A stretch of DNA of 39,864 nt from Thermoproteota archaeon (GTDB lineage: Archaea; Korarchaeota; Korarchaeia; Korarchaeales; Korarchaeaceae): NCBI GenBank assembly GCA_027491735.1, contig JAOZGP010000018.1:1-39864 (forward strand), in the 5' to 3' direction. Positions 1 through 7,982 of the stretch are shown piece after piece. Positions within the stretch are counted from its first letter, which is position 1. The number at the start of each line of letters is the position of its first letter. The notes below the pieces were generated by a model, which was not told where the DNA came from, did no database searches, and saw only the letters and a list, made by a program, of their open reading frames with translations. Position numbers and translations under genes: made by a program.

Positions 1-977
1 CTCCGGCTATACAGATGACAGGACACAAGGTGACCTGATTCCACCTCAATGAGCTTGGGTTTTTCCTCCCTGCAGATCTCCTTGGCATAGGGGCACCTAG
101 GGTGGAAGCGGCAACCTGGCGGTGGATATATTAGATTAGGTATTGTGCCTGGTATTGGTTCTAACCTGAGCTCATGTTTTCTCTTTGCTATGTGAGGCAC
201 GGCCTTGAGCAGGCCGTTCGTGTAGGGGTGCATGGGTTTTCTGAACAAGGTGAACACATCGGTTATCTCCACGATGTTCCCTGCATACATTACTGCAACC
301 CTATCGCACATCTCAGCAACTAGGCCTAGGTTGTGGGTCACTAAGATCATAGTGAGCCCTCTACTTCTCTGAAGATTCCTCAAAAGATCCATTATCTGGG
401 CTTGTATCGTCACGTCAACAGCAGTTGTAGGCTCATCAGCTATGATCAGATCTGGCTCGCAGGCGAGTGATGTGGAGATTACTGCTCTCTGTCTCATTCC
501 ACCGCTCAGCTCATGAGGATACATGTTCGCTGTTCTCTCAGGTGAGGGCATCCTAGCTTCCCTCAATGCCTTTATAGCATGTTTTATCGCCTCCTTAAAC
601 GAGTTAACTAATTTGTGATGAAAGACAGGCTCTGCAACTTGATATCCTATCTTGAATATCGGATCCAAGGCCGTCATCGGCTCCTGAACTATGTAGCTTA
701 TCTTTTTTCCTCTTATCTCTCTCATCTCTTCCTCGGAGAGCTCTAGTAGATTCCTACCCTCAAAGAATATCCTCCCGGAGACTATTCTACCAGGGGGTGG
801 GATCAGCCTCAGTATGGACCTCATGGTGACGCTTTTTCCACAGCCTGTTTCGCCCACAAGACCAAAGCACTCTCCCCTAAGGACTGCGAAGGACACTCCC
901 TCTATCGCTTTGACCACTCCGGCGTATGTATAAAAGCGAACGATAAGGTCCTCAACCCTGAGAATCTCCTCAGACAT
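1..977 (-). CDS. oppD: Peptide/oligosaccharide ABC transporter ATP-binding protein, OppD/DppD type (3' end outside window)
   Basis: This is the cytoplasmic ATPase that would power the permeases encoded just upstream. The reading frame is open from an ATG at 977 to the window edge, so the C-terminus is missing. It shows the Walker A motif GETGCGKS, the ABC signature LSGGMRQR, Walker B LIIADEPT, and near the cut end the Cys-rich CRFHPRCPYA segment typical of the OppD/OppF C-terminal extension. The ATG overlaps the stop of the oppC-like gene by 8 nt, so the two are probably translationally coupled. Peptides and oligosaccharides are both possible substrates, because family 5 transporters in hyperthermophilic archaea often carry sugars. 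An oppF-like partner would be expected just outside the window. Confidence 0.93.
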   Translation of the reverse strand, partial: MSEEILRVEDLIVRFYTYAGVVKAIEGVSFAVLRGECFGLVGETGCGKSVTMRSILRLIPPPGRIVSGRIFFEGRNLLELSEEEMREIRGKKISYIVQEPMTALDPIFKIGYQVAEPVFHHKLVNSFKEAIKHAIKALREARMPSPERTANMYPHELSGGMRQRAVISTSLACEPDLIIADEPTTAVDVTIQAQIMDLLRNLQRSRGLTMILVTHNLGLVAEMCDRVAVMYAGNIVEITDVFTLFRKPMHPYTNGLLKAVPHIAKRKHELRLEPIPGTIPNLIYPPPGCRFHPRCPYAKEICREEKPKLIEVESGHLVSCHLYSR

Positions 978-2013
978 TTTGCTCCTCTCCCCTTCTCTCT
1001 ACCTTTTTCTTTTTCTTTTTCTCCTTCATTTTGAACTCAAGTCTGCGCCTGTATCTTGGATCGAGAACATCCCTGAGACCATCTCCTAGCAGATTAAACC
1101 CAAGAGCCCAGATGAACAATATGAATCCTGGTATCAGGGAATACCACCACTTCTGTGGTAGAAAGTTGAGCCCGTCGTAGACCAACCTGCCAAGCTCTGG
1201 AGTCGGTGGTTGAGCACCCAGACCTATGAAAGACAGACCAGCGCCCATCAGAACAACACCTGCCATGTCCATGGTCAGGTATATTATCACAGGAGTCAAC
1301 ACATTCGGTGCTATGTGCTTTATTATTATCTTAAAGTCGCTCATGCCTGCTGCCCTAGCTGCCTCGACGTAGAGGTTCTCTCTCACGCTCAGCACCTGTC
1401 CCCTTATCAGCCTGACATATCCTGGCCACCAGACAACGATCATTGCTATTATTGCTGACTCCATACCGGCTCCCAGGGACGCCGCCAATGCCATCGCTAA
1501 TATCAGTGAAGGAAAGGCAAAGAAGATATCAGTTACCCTGGATATAAGCTCATCCACTTTACCTCCGTAGTACCCAGCCACGAGTCCAAGTATTATTCCC
1601 AAGGGGACACCTAAGGTTATGACGGTAACTGCATACGCTAGAGATATCTGTAGTCCCAGCATACACCTAGCGAACATGTCTCTTCCGAACTCATCTGTAC
1701 CAAACCAGTGTCTCCACGACGGTGGCTGGAGGAGATCCATGCTGTAGTCGAAAGCATTAAACTCAGGTGTCTCTTTTATCATCTTGTGGACAGAAAGGAA
1801 GTTCATCAACTGCTCGGTACCTGACAGAACCTGTGGTGAGAAAAGGGCAAACACCATCATGAAGACCACTATGATCAGGCCTGCGACCGATATAGGTGAT
1901 CTCTTAAAGGCGTACCACATCAGTCCATATTCCTTCAGCTTGCTCTCGTTCTTCTCCTTCCAACTCTGGTATTTCCTCCTGAGAGGCCTGGGTAGTAGTC
2001 TGGAAAGACTCAT
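970..2013 (-). CDS. oppC: Peptide-type ABC transporter permease, OppC/DppC family
   Basis: Membrane subunit of a family 5 (oligopeptide/dipeptide type) importer, 347 aa. It has a short cytoplasmic N-terminus, a first membrane helix near residues 40-60, a periplasm-facing loop ending in the family motif HWFGTDEFGRDMFAR, then five further helices. The ATPase-docking EAA loop reads EAARAAGMSDFKIIIKHIAPN. The C-terminus ends in the family motif GDGLRDVLDPRYR plus an unusual lysine-rich tail with a run of six Lys. The gene starts 16 nt after the oppB-like stop and its end overlaps oppD, so the three genes form an operon. Confidence 0.94.
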   Translation of the reverse strand: MSLSRLLPRPLRRKYQSWKEKNESKLKEYGLMWYAFKRSPISVAGLIIVVFMMVFALFSPQVLSGTEQLMNFLSVHKMIKETPEFNAFDYSMDLLQPPSWRHWFGTDEFGRDMFARCMLGLQISLAYAVTVITLGVPLGIILGLVAGYYGGKVDELISRVTDIFFAFPSLILAMALAASLGAGMESAIIAMIVVWWPGYVRLIRGQVLSVRENLYVEAARAAGMSDFKIIIKHIAPNVLTPVIIYLTMDMAGVVLMGAGLSFIGLGAQPPTPELGRLVYDGLNFLPQKWWYSLIPGFILFIWALGFNLLGDGLRDVLDPRYRRRLEFKMKEKKKKKKVERRGEEQNV

Positions 2014-2029
2014 TCTTGAAGCCCCCCTC

Positions 2030-3058
2030 TCAAAGCCTGACGCGTGGATCTAGGAAAGCGTACAGTAGATCCGCTATCAGGTTCATGATAAGGAAGGTAA
2101 GACCCATGAGGAAGGTCACCCCCATTATCGACGGGAAATCTAGCGCATAGGTGCACTGTAAACTGTACCTGCCGACTCCAGGCAGCGCAAATATCGTCTC
2201 AGTTATCACTGCCCCTCCCAAGAGACCTCCAAATTGAAGTGCAGCCACGGTGACTATGGGTATAAGAGCGTTCTTCATGGCGTGTTTCCAGACAATTATC
2301 CTCTCTGGTAAGCCCTTCATCATACAGAAATCTATGAAGTCTGAACCAAGGGTATCCAAGAGACTTCCACGCATGAGTCTAGCTATCACGGCCATGCCCG
2401 GTATGGATAGAGTCCAGGCGGGAAGAATAAAGTGTTTTAAATTATCTGTAAATGAGGAGAAATCACCGCACATCAGGGAGTCTAGTAAATAAAGACCTGT
2501 CACATGGCATTTTGGCTCTTTGCCTAAACCAAATCCTGGTAGCAGGTTGGTGTAGTAGAAAAAGATGTACTGCAGCACTATCGCCAAGAGGAAGTACGGC
2601 ATGGAGTATCCTATTATCGCTATTACCCTTATGGTCTGATCGATGATTGTGTTTTGCTTGGCAGCAGCTATAACTCCCAGGACTATGCCCTGAACTATTA
2701 TGAGGATCTCTCCCAGTATCGCCAGCTGTATTGTAACAGGATAATATGTCTCTAAATCTCGTATCACAGGTCTATTTGTCATCATTGATGTGCCCCAATG
2801 CCCCGTTAGGAGATCTCTTGTGTAGAGGAAAAATTGCTCCCATGGGGGCTTATCCAAGTAGAATTCTTTTTTAAGAACCTCTAAGACCTGTGGATTTACC
2901 TTATGAAAGAATGCATTTTTAGCGGGCATCGCTGGCACTACGTGGGAGACAATGAAGGTTATCAGAATCACGCCTATCAGCGTGGGTATCCAAGTGGCGA
3001 GTCTTCTCATTAGATAGTATTTGAATTCCGACATCAGCCTATCAGGAGGGGGGTTCAT
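2030..3058 (-). CDS. oppB: Peptide-type ABC transporter permease, OppB/DppB family
   Basis: Second membrane subunit of the importer, up to 342 aa. Helix 1 is followed by a long outward loop containing the family motif YLDKPPWEQFF, then five helices. The conserved ATPase-contact segment is KGLPERIIVWKHAMKNALIPIVT, and the end reads LLYAFLDPRVRL, which is typical of OppB. The first ATG at 3058 gives 342 aa. An internal ATG eight codons later (MSEFKYYLMRRL) looks more like the usual OppB start and may be the real one. A T-rich stretch separates it from the binding-protein gene upstream, so the binding protein can be made in excess. Confidence 0.94.
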   Translation of the reverse strand: MNPPPDRLMSEFKYYLMRRLATWIPTLIGVILITFIVSHVVPAMPAKNAFFHKVNPQVLEVLKKEFYLDKPPWEQFFLYTRDLLTGHWGTSMMTNRPVIRDLETYYPVTIQLAILGEILIIVQGIVLGVIAAAKQNTIIDQTIRVIAIIGYSMPYFLLAIVLQYIFFYYTNLLPGFGLGKEPKCHVTGLYLLDSLMCGDFSSFTDNLKHFILPAWTLSIPGMAVIARLMRGSLLDTLGSDFIDFCMMKGLPERIIVWKHAMKNALIPIVTVAALQFGGLLGGAVITETIFALPGVGRYSLQCTYALDFPSIMGVTFLMGLTFLIMNLIADLLYAFLDPRVRL

Positions 3059-3189
3059 AAAAAATCTTTATTCTTTCTAAAGGAATTCTAGGAGTTGGAG
3101 AACTGACTTTTCTCCGCTCACCGCTAAGCACATTCCCTTGTCCAGATTAATTAGCAGTTCCCCACACGAGATCTTCTAGCTAAATTGAC

Positions 3190-3215
3190 GTAAATAAAAA
3201 GGAAAAAGAAGGGTT
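3190..3215 (-). terminator. T-rich transcription terminator after the binding-protein gene
   Basis: Immediately after the stop of the binding-protein gene the minus strand reads as several T runs (CTTTTTCCTTTTTATTT). Archaeal RNA polymerase stops on such runs without a hairpin. Partial termination here would give more binding protein than permease. This is an inference from sequence only. Confidence 0.5.
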
Positions 3216-3222
3216 AGGAATC

Positions 3223-5577
3223 TCATAGAACAGATTTAACGGCAGTTATTTCTTCGAACTCGACTGCGCCATCGCCGTTCTTGTCAACCCACTTGACTAT
3301 AACAAGCTTGGCGGATAAGGTCATCTGAGTAGCATACAGCAGAGCTGCCTCTGTTCCAAACCTGTTGGTTCCGGCCACGTACAGGTTGCCGTTCTTCAGC
3401 ATCACTACACCATAGTCCTCCTTACCCCATACGCTCTCATAGACTGTTTCGTTAACCTTCATGAAGCCTCTACCGAACTCTATACCCATGCCAGAGAAGG
3501 CCTTCTTAGTGAACGGGTTGGCCATCGGACCGCCGACGAACATGTTCACCTCCTGTGGACCAGTTACTACAGGCTTACCGGGCAGGTACTTGGAGACTAT
3601 CTCCTGATCCACCCCGGTGACAGCCACCACGGAGTACTTCTCGGAGGTGACAAAGTAGTTTATTCCGCTCTTATATACTGCCTTTATTCCCTCGAATCTG
3701 TAGCCACCCCACATCAGCGGATAAGCGTAGTCGTCGGGATCATTGTAATCGGGAGCCCATCCAAGGATGGCTACCTGGAAGTCGCCAGTGCCTATCTTCT
3801 TGAGATAGGTTGGCCAGGTGAGCGCCTGAGCCTTGACATGGAAACCGAGCTTACTCCAAGTGTTCTGAAGCACAGTAGCCATCATCTCACGGTTCTTGTT
3901 GCCCTGATTGTAGTAGATCGTTATTGTGTACTTGGAGGGATCCACTCCGGCCCTGGCCAAGAGATCCTTGGCCTTGGCAAGGTCGAGGTGATAGTGGAAC
4001 GGAACTTTGTCAGTCCAGCCGGGCATGCCTTTGGGTATGACGCCGGTTACAGGCATCAGGTGTCCTCTATATATAGCATTGATTATGAAGTCATAGTCCA
4101 CAGCCCATGCGAGGGCCTGCCTGACGAGGGTCTTGTCGAACGGATCCTTGCGGCAGTTAAGGTATACATGCACTATGTCGAACGTCGGTCCCAGCCAGGG
4201 CATCTCAAACTTCCAAGTCACTCCATTGTATATGTACTCCTTGCCCTCGAGTTTGTACTCGGATATCGCAGCCACAGCTCCAGTGTCAGCCTGACCCTTA
4301 GCGAGGGCCATTATCCTAGTCTCCTCCTCAGGCACTATTTTTATGTCAACCTCAGTCAGTTTTGGTTTCGGAGAGCCCCAGTAGTACGGGTTAGCCTTCA
4401 GAGTTATGTGATCCTGATGCTTCCACTCAACCAGGTAATAGGGACCGGAGCCACATGGGTGTTCGTGAAGGTATTTGAGGGCCAGAGGGTCGTCCTGAGT
4501 TGCATGTTTCTCAACGAAAGTTTTAGAAACTACATCTCCCAAGTTAGTGGCCAGACACGGAAGTATGGCTAAGTAGGGCCTCTTGAGCTCAACCTTGACG
4601 TAACCGGCTATCTTAGTGCAGTTGCTCTGCCAAGGCACGTAGGAGAACTTCGTCTTAAACAGGTTGTACCACTGGTCGAGAGAGGTGATGAAGTAGGTGG
4701 ATCCCAGCACTGGAGCGTAAGCTCCCTTACTTAAGGCAGCCTCCACCTCGCTTTTGTTGACAGTAACGGCCTTGTCTATGAAGTCAGCCAATATCCATTC
4801 GGGATAGTCAACCTTTGCGTAGTTAGCACTCTCAATTATCCTGTTTATCGAATAAGCCACATCCTCAGGTGTGAGCGAGTAGGTTGTCTTGTCCCATGGA
4901 TCATAGAACTTTATCCCATCCCTTACTGCCAGGTAGAGCGTCTTTCCATCGGGCGAAAGAGCCCAAGCATAAGCTACCATTGGAACTACGTGATAGGAGT
5001 CGTTACCCCAGTACCAAACTATTCTATCGTATATCTGCTCGTCGATCCCCCAACCACTAGTTTCATAGGTCTGAGCTGGGTCCAAGGATTCAGGGTCGCC
5101 TATATCGAGTATAATCAGTTTGTCGGGATTAGGTGCTTTGGGATCCTTCCACAGAGTGGGGTAATACTGAGCAGCAAGCACAGGGTTGAAGTAAGGAACG
5201 TGAAGCCAGTTCCAGCGGTGGGCCCTGGCCTTGGCTTGCCCAATCCATATTAGAGGAACTTCATAATTAGATATTGCTTGTATCACGTTGTACATCTTAG
5301 TCCTCAGCACGGGATCGGTCTCGTATTTGGCAGCGACCATGAGGGCATCAAGAGTTTTGTTTGTATAGAAGCCGGGACCTATGGTGCCAAAGGCTATCAG
5401 CTTATTCGGGTTCGGGGGTGTGGCCTTATCATAGCATACATAGAGACCAGGTATTTCAGGTATAGGGATACAGGTCCCTTCGTCAGTTCCCTGAGCAGCC
5501 ACGCCCTGTAAGGTCGGCCCTATTAGAAGGACTAGCACTACTGCGGTAACAACAAGCCACCTAACTACCTTATGCAT
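3223..5577 (-). CDS. Extracellular family 5 solute-binding protein, apparently circularly permuted, with C-terminal S-layer-like/EF-hand domain
   Basis: Captures the substrate outside the cell for the ABC importer encoded downstream; 784 aa, about 200 longer than usual. A Sec signal peptide (residues 1-29) ends at GVAAQG. Residues about 58-145 (YTNKTLDALMVAAKYETDP, then a VPLIWIG segment) match what normally closes a family 5 protein. The usual N-terminal opening (DKLIILDIGDPESLDP) begins only at about 152. After GWAPDYNDPDDYAYP the normal tail is absent. Residues about 650-784 instead resemble archaeal S-layer-type repeats (MFVGGPMANPFT, YVAGTNRFGTEAA) and end in an EF-hand loop, DKNGDGAVEFEE. 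I see no lipobox and no C-terminal membrane anchor, so the S-layer-like domain may hold it at the surface. The binding-protein role is certain; the permutation is my reading. Confidence 0.9.
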   Translation of the reverse strand: MHKVVRWLVVTAVVLVLLIGPTLQGVAAQGTDEGTCIPIPEIPGLYVCYDKATPPNPNKLIAFGTIGPGFYTNKTLDALMVAAKYETDPVLRTKMYNVIQAISNYEVPLIWIGQAKARAHRWNWLHVPYFNPVLAAQYYPTLWKDPKAPNPDKLIILDIGDPESLDPAQTYETSGWGIDEQIYDRIVWYWGNDSYHVVPMVAYAWALSPDGKTLYLAVRDGIKFYDPWDKTTYSLTPEDVAYSINRIIESANYAKVDYPEWILADFIDKAVTVNKSEVEAALSKGAYAPVLGSTYFITSLDQWYNLFKTKFSYVPWQSNCTKIAGYVKVELKRPYLAILPCLATNLGDVVSKTFVEKHATQDDPLALKYLHEHPCGSGPYYLVEWKHQDHITLKANPYYWGSPKPKLTEVDIKIVPEEETRIMALAKGQADTGAVAAISEYKLEGKEYIYNGVTWKFEMPWLGPTFDIVHVYLNCRKDPFDKTLVRQALAWAVDYDFIINAIYRGHLMPVTGVIPKGMPGWTDKVPFHYHLDLAKAKDLLARAGVDPSKYTITIYYNQGNKNREMMATVLQNTWSKLGFHVKAQALTWPTYLKKIGTGDFQVAILGWAPDYNDPDDYAYPLMWGGYRFEGIKAVYKSGINYFVTSEKYSVVAVTGVDQEIVSKYLPGKPVVTGPQEVNMFVGGPMANPFTKKAFSGMGIEFGRGFMKVNETVYESVWGKEDYGVVMLKNGNLYVAGTNRFGTEAALLYATQMTLSAKLVIVKWVDKNGDGAVEFEEITAVKSVL

Positions 5578-5590
5578 TCCTAGATCACCC

Positions 5591-5608
5591 TCCTGCGCTT
5601 CCGCAGGA
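5591..5608 (-). promoter_or_regulatory. 5'-UTR hairpin overlapping the Shine-Dalgarno of the binding-protein gene
   Basis: A perfect 7-bp inverted repeat (TCCTGCG / CGCAGGA, 4-nt loop) lies 14 nt before the ATG at 5577. On the mRNA its 3' arm runs directly into the ribosome-binding sequence AGGAGGGTGATC, so forming the stem would hide part of that site. It could tune translation or simply be a 5' stabilising stem. Confidence 0.45.
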
Positions 5609-5641
5609 CTTCAGGCTTTCAGCCAACAACCTCTTAGGTGG

Positions 5642-5656
5642 ATTTATTTATTAAGT
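5642..5656 (-). promoter_or_regulatory. TATA box of the binding-protein gene
   Basis: The minus strand reads TTAATAAATAAATCC. A start about 25 nt downstream would give a leader of roughly 40-50 nt that contains the hairpin at 5591-5608. It is the only strongly AT-rich block upstream of this gene. Confidence 0.5.
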
Positions 5657-5928
5657 TTTTCCGCGAAAGCGAGTCTTACTGAAGGAAGACCATAATTCAG
5701 GATGTGTTAATGAGAAGAAGATCAACATATCTCCGGTATCTGTACCTCAACCTACAGAAGATTTGGGTGGGCTCTCATATAATACAGTCAGTTGCTGATG
5801 GCTCTTTTCCAACGGAGTAACGCCTTTCACTCTTGCGTTGTAGGTGATCCTTTCATCTTCCCGTTGCTTGCAAGACCATTCCTTTGGGAAGAGGATACGC
5901 AAGAGGGCAGGTTGGTAGTTAAGCTTAA

Positions 5929-6353
5929 GTACAAAAGAACCTTTACAACTTCACGCTCTACACAGTAAGACGGTCTACCTTATCAACGAGAAATACTTAC
6001 AGTACGAGTCAGGCTTATCACTTGGTCAAGCACAACGGGAGTTACAAACTGCTTCCTTCATAAGTTGTACAGCAGACGATGAGGGTCATTGACGGAGCCA
6101 TGCATTCTTTATTCCATATCCTTAACAAGAGAAGGAAGGGAAACTACAACCGTTCAGTTTAGCTGTCGGAATATTTACCGAAAAGGAGGGCATGTTCAAG
6201 ATTAATGGGGATAAGCTAAGCCCGAATGGGCACAGGCTCTTGAAATATGAATGTGGTTTGAAAGCAGATAGAGATGTTGTTAGTAGTTGGAATATTAGGT
6301 TAAGAGGTTTGAAATCTTTAAAGATAGATGTGGGGAGTTCCGTTCCCCCCTGA
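5929..6353 (+). pseudogene. tnpB: tnpB (IS605 OrfB) remnant with stops, frameshift and central deletion
   Basis: TnpB is the RNA-guided nuclease of IS200/IS605 elements. In one frame (from about 5938) the DNA reads NLYNFTLYTVRRS, then LVKHNGSYKLLPS, a stop, VVQQTMRVIDGAMHS and HILNKRRKGNYNRS. This is the typical TnpB N-terminal part, where a 'lps.vaqq...r.vd.a...ff' pattern is usual. After a frame change at about 6180 it reads ECGLKADRDVVSSWNIRLRG, the C-terminal zinc-finger/RuvC-III region with its conserved Asp, and ends at TGA 6351-6353 after SSVPP. About 250 codons of the catalytic core are missing, so it is inactive. Confidence 0.75.
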
Positions 6354-6452
6354 AAACCCGTCGATGAGCGGAGATGGGAGGTTCTCCGCTACAAAAGTCT
6401 CGAAAGCTATAAAAGTAGCAGAGAACCAGAACAGGCCAAACTCCTCACGAAG

Positions 6453-6480
6453 CTCCACCCTTTAGAGTGGGGTAGTTCAC
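6453..6480 (+). repeat. Candidate right-end hairpin of the decayed IS605-type element
   Basis: CTCCAC (6453-6458) pairs with GTGGGG (6467-6472) through one G-U pair, followed by TAGTTCAC. A hairpin just inside a short conserved tetranucleotide is how IS200/IS605 right ends, and the 3' end of the associated guide RNA, are built. Confidence 0.4.
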
Positions 6481-6565
6481 TAATCTCTTAGCAAACGAGC
6501 TCTAGAGAGCTAGAAAAGCACTTTAGTTTAACATCGTATTGAACATATAATTTTAGGTGATATTG

Positions 6566-7822
6566 ATGAAGTTGCTCTTTCTCGTTTTAGATGGGGCCCC
6601 AGACGGTTTTAAAGGAGAGTCTTGCCTCGAAAAAGCCATAAAACCTAACCTGGATGGACTTGCATCAGAATCCCTGTGTGGACTCATGTACACGGTGGGG
6701 AGTGGCTATGCTCCAGAGAGTGATGTGGCAGTCATGTCTATACTTGGTTATAATCCTCACAGCCACTATACAGGTAGAGGTCCTATAGAGGCTGTAGGAG
6801 CAGGTCTGGAGTTCAGGGATGGATGGCTCGCCCTGAGAGCTAACTTCGCTACAGTAGATGAGAGCTTTAAGATAATAGACAGAAGAGCTGGAAGGGATAT
6901 CAGGCCTGAAGAGGCCAAGGAGCTTGCCTCTCTGATTGATGGCATGAGGATAGATGAATGTGAGGTCCGCATCAAAGCCACTATAGGACATAGAGCTGTG
7001 GTGGTTTTCAGATGTGAGGAGAAGCTTTGTGGAGAGATAAGCAACACTGATCCAGCTTACGAACGAGTCGGGAGGATAAGCACAAGCAGAAAGGAGTACA
7101 TCCCCTTCGTAGCAATATGTAAGCCTTTATTAGATGATGAAAGGGCTAAGCTCTCCGCTAAACTCGTGAACGAGTTCACGAGGAGGTGTTACGAGATCTT
7201 GGACTCTTCTGAGGTAAATGAGAGGAGGAGGGCTGAAGGAAGGCTGGCAGCCAATATACTCCTCATGAGGGACGCAGGATCAGAGCTCCCCAAGGTGGAA
7301 CCGATAAATAAAAAGTTTAGGAGATCTTTTGGTTTTATAGCTGAGATGCCTGTGGAGAAAGGGATAGCCAGGGTTCTGGATATGAGCGCGTGGGAGGTTC
7401 CATCTCCAACAGGAAATCTCGAGGAGGACCTCCCGTCCAGAGCTGAAGCAACCTTAGCTCTTATGGAGACTGTTGACGTCGCTTATGTCCACTTAAAGGG
7501 ACCTGACATTTACGGTCATGATGGTGATCTGGAAGGAAAGATCAAATCCATCGAGTTGATAGACTCTCTGTACGTCGGACCTGTGATGGAGAAACTGGAA
7601 GGTTCTGCCGTGCTTGTGACCTCGGACCATTCGACGCCTTGGTACCTCAGGTCCCACTCAGATGATCCCGTACCTACAATACTTCGTATACCTGGTATGA
7701 GAGGGGATCTCTCCACAAAGTTTTCGGAGAAGTCATGCAAGAACGGTTCTCTGGGGATCATAGATCACGGTTGGATGCTTCTACCCATGGTTTTCAAAAA
7801 GCTAGAGATGAAGGAGGGATGA
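6566..7822 (+). CDS. apgM: 2,3-bisphosphoglycerate-independent phosphoglycerate mutase, archaeal type
   Basis: Interconverts 3- and 2-phosphoglycerate in glycolysis and gluconeogenesis. It belongs to the alkaline-phosphatase superfamily and is metal dependent. The 418-aa protein begins with the metal-binding FLVLDGAPDG, carries the phosphorylated-serine motif YAPESDVAVMS and the substrate motif YTGRGPIEAVGAG, and has the C-terminal metal ligands in HLKGPDIYGHDGD and VTSDHSTP. I chose the ATG at 6566 because AGGTGAT (6555-6561) sits just upstream; a GTG three codons earlier is also open. The next gene, ppdK, is convergent and acts two steps further down the same pathway (via enolase), although transcription is separate. 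Confidence 0.95.
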   Translation: MKLLFLVLDGAPDGFKGESCLEKAIKPNLDGLASESLCGLMYTVGSGYAPESDVAVMSILGYNPHSHYTGRGPIEAVGAGLEFRDGWLALRANFATVDESFKIIDRRAGRDIRPEEAKELASLIDGMRIDECEVRIKATIGHRAVVVFRCEEKLCGEISNTDPAYERVGRISTSRKEYIPFVAICKPLLDDERAKLSAKLVNEFTRRCYEILDSSEVNERRRAEGRLAANILLMRDAGSELPKVEPINKKFRRSFGFIAEMPVEKGIARVLDMSAWEVPSPTGNLEEDLPSRAEATLALMETVDVAYVHLKGPDIYGHDGDLEGKIKSIELIDSLYVGPVMEKLEGSAVLVTSDHSTPWYLRSHSDDPVPTILRIPGMRGDLSTKFSEKSCKNGSLGIIDHGWMLLPMVFKKLEMKEG

Positions 7823-7870
7823 CCTCCTCTCATGTCTAAAAGGGATTTTACCTTCTGTCGCTAAGAAGGC

Positions 7871-7886
7871 CCGTCCATAAGGGCGG
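7871..7886 (+). repeat. Short hairpin in the apgM-ppdK gap
   Basis: CCGTCC (7871-7876) pairs with GGGCGG (7881-7886) through one G-U pair around a 4-nt loop, followed by AGATGAATTAG. It resembles the end hairpins of IS200/IS605 elements and may be the left limit of the relic at 7983-8080. Alternatively it serves the apgM transcript 3' end. Confidence 0.35.
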
Positions 7887-7982
7887 AGATGAATTAGGGG
7901 AGTTGGTGGTAGTTACTTTCTGTACTCAGACTTCGATGAAATATCGATGAGATCGTGGCTATACACTGCGGTCGGGGGCTGT

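Larger units (their letters stand above)
5856..6480 (+). mobile_element. Decayed IS200/IS605-type insertion element (tnpB only)
   Basis: This fills most of the gap between the transporter operon and apgM (5578-6565). It contains a broken tnpB (5929-6353). To its left is a 7-bp inverted repeat (TCTTCCC 5856-5862 / GGGAAGA 5886-5892) enclosing the palindrome CTTGCAAG, a candidate left-end structure. To its right is a hairpin followed by TAGTTCAC (6453-6480), a candidate right end. No tnpA is visible. The boundaries are estimates from these structures, since this family makes no target duplication. I see no gene in 5660-5855 or 6481-6550. Confidence 0.55.

Noticed and set aside
3838-4572. Long plus-strand open frame inside the binding-protein gene
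   Set aside because: It is the antisense shadow of the minus-strand gene, which has a signal peptide and family motifs. The similar frame at 31315-31554 appears only because that locus carries a copy of the DNA.
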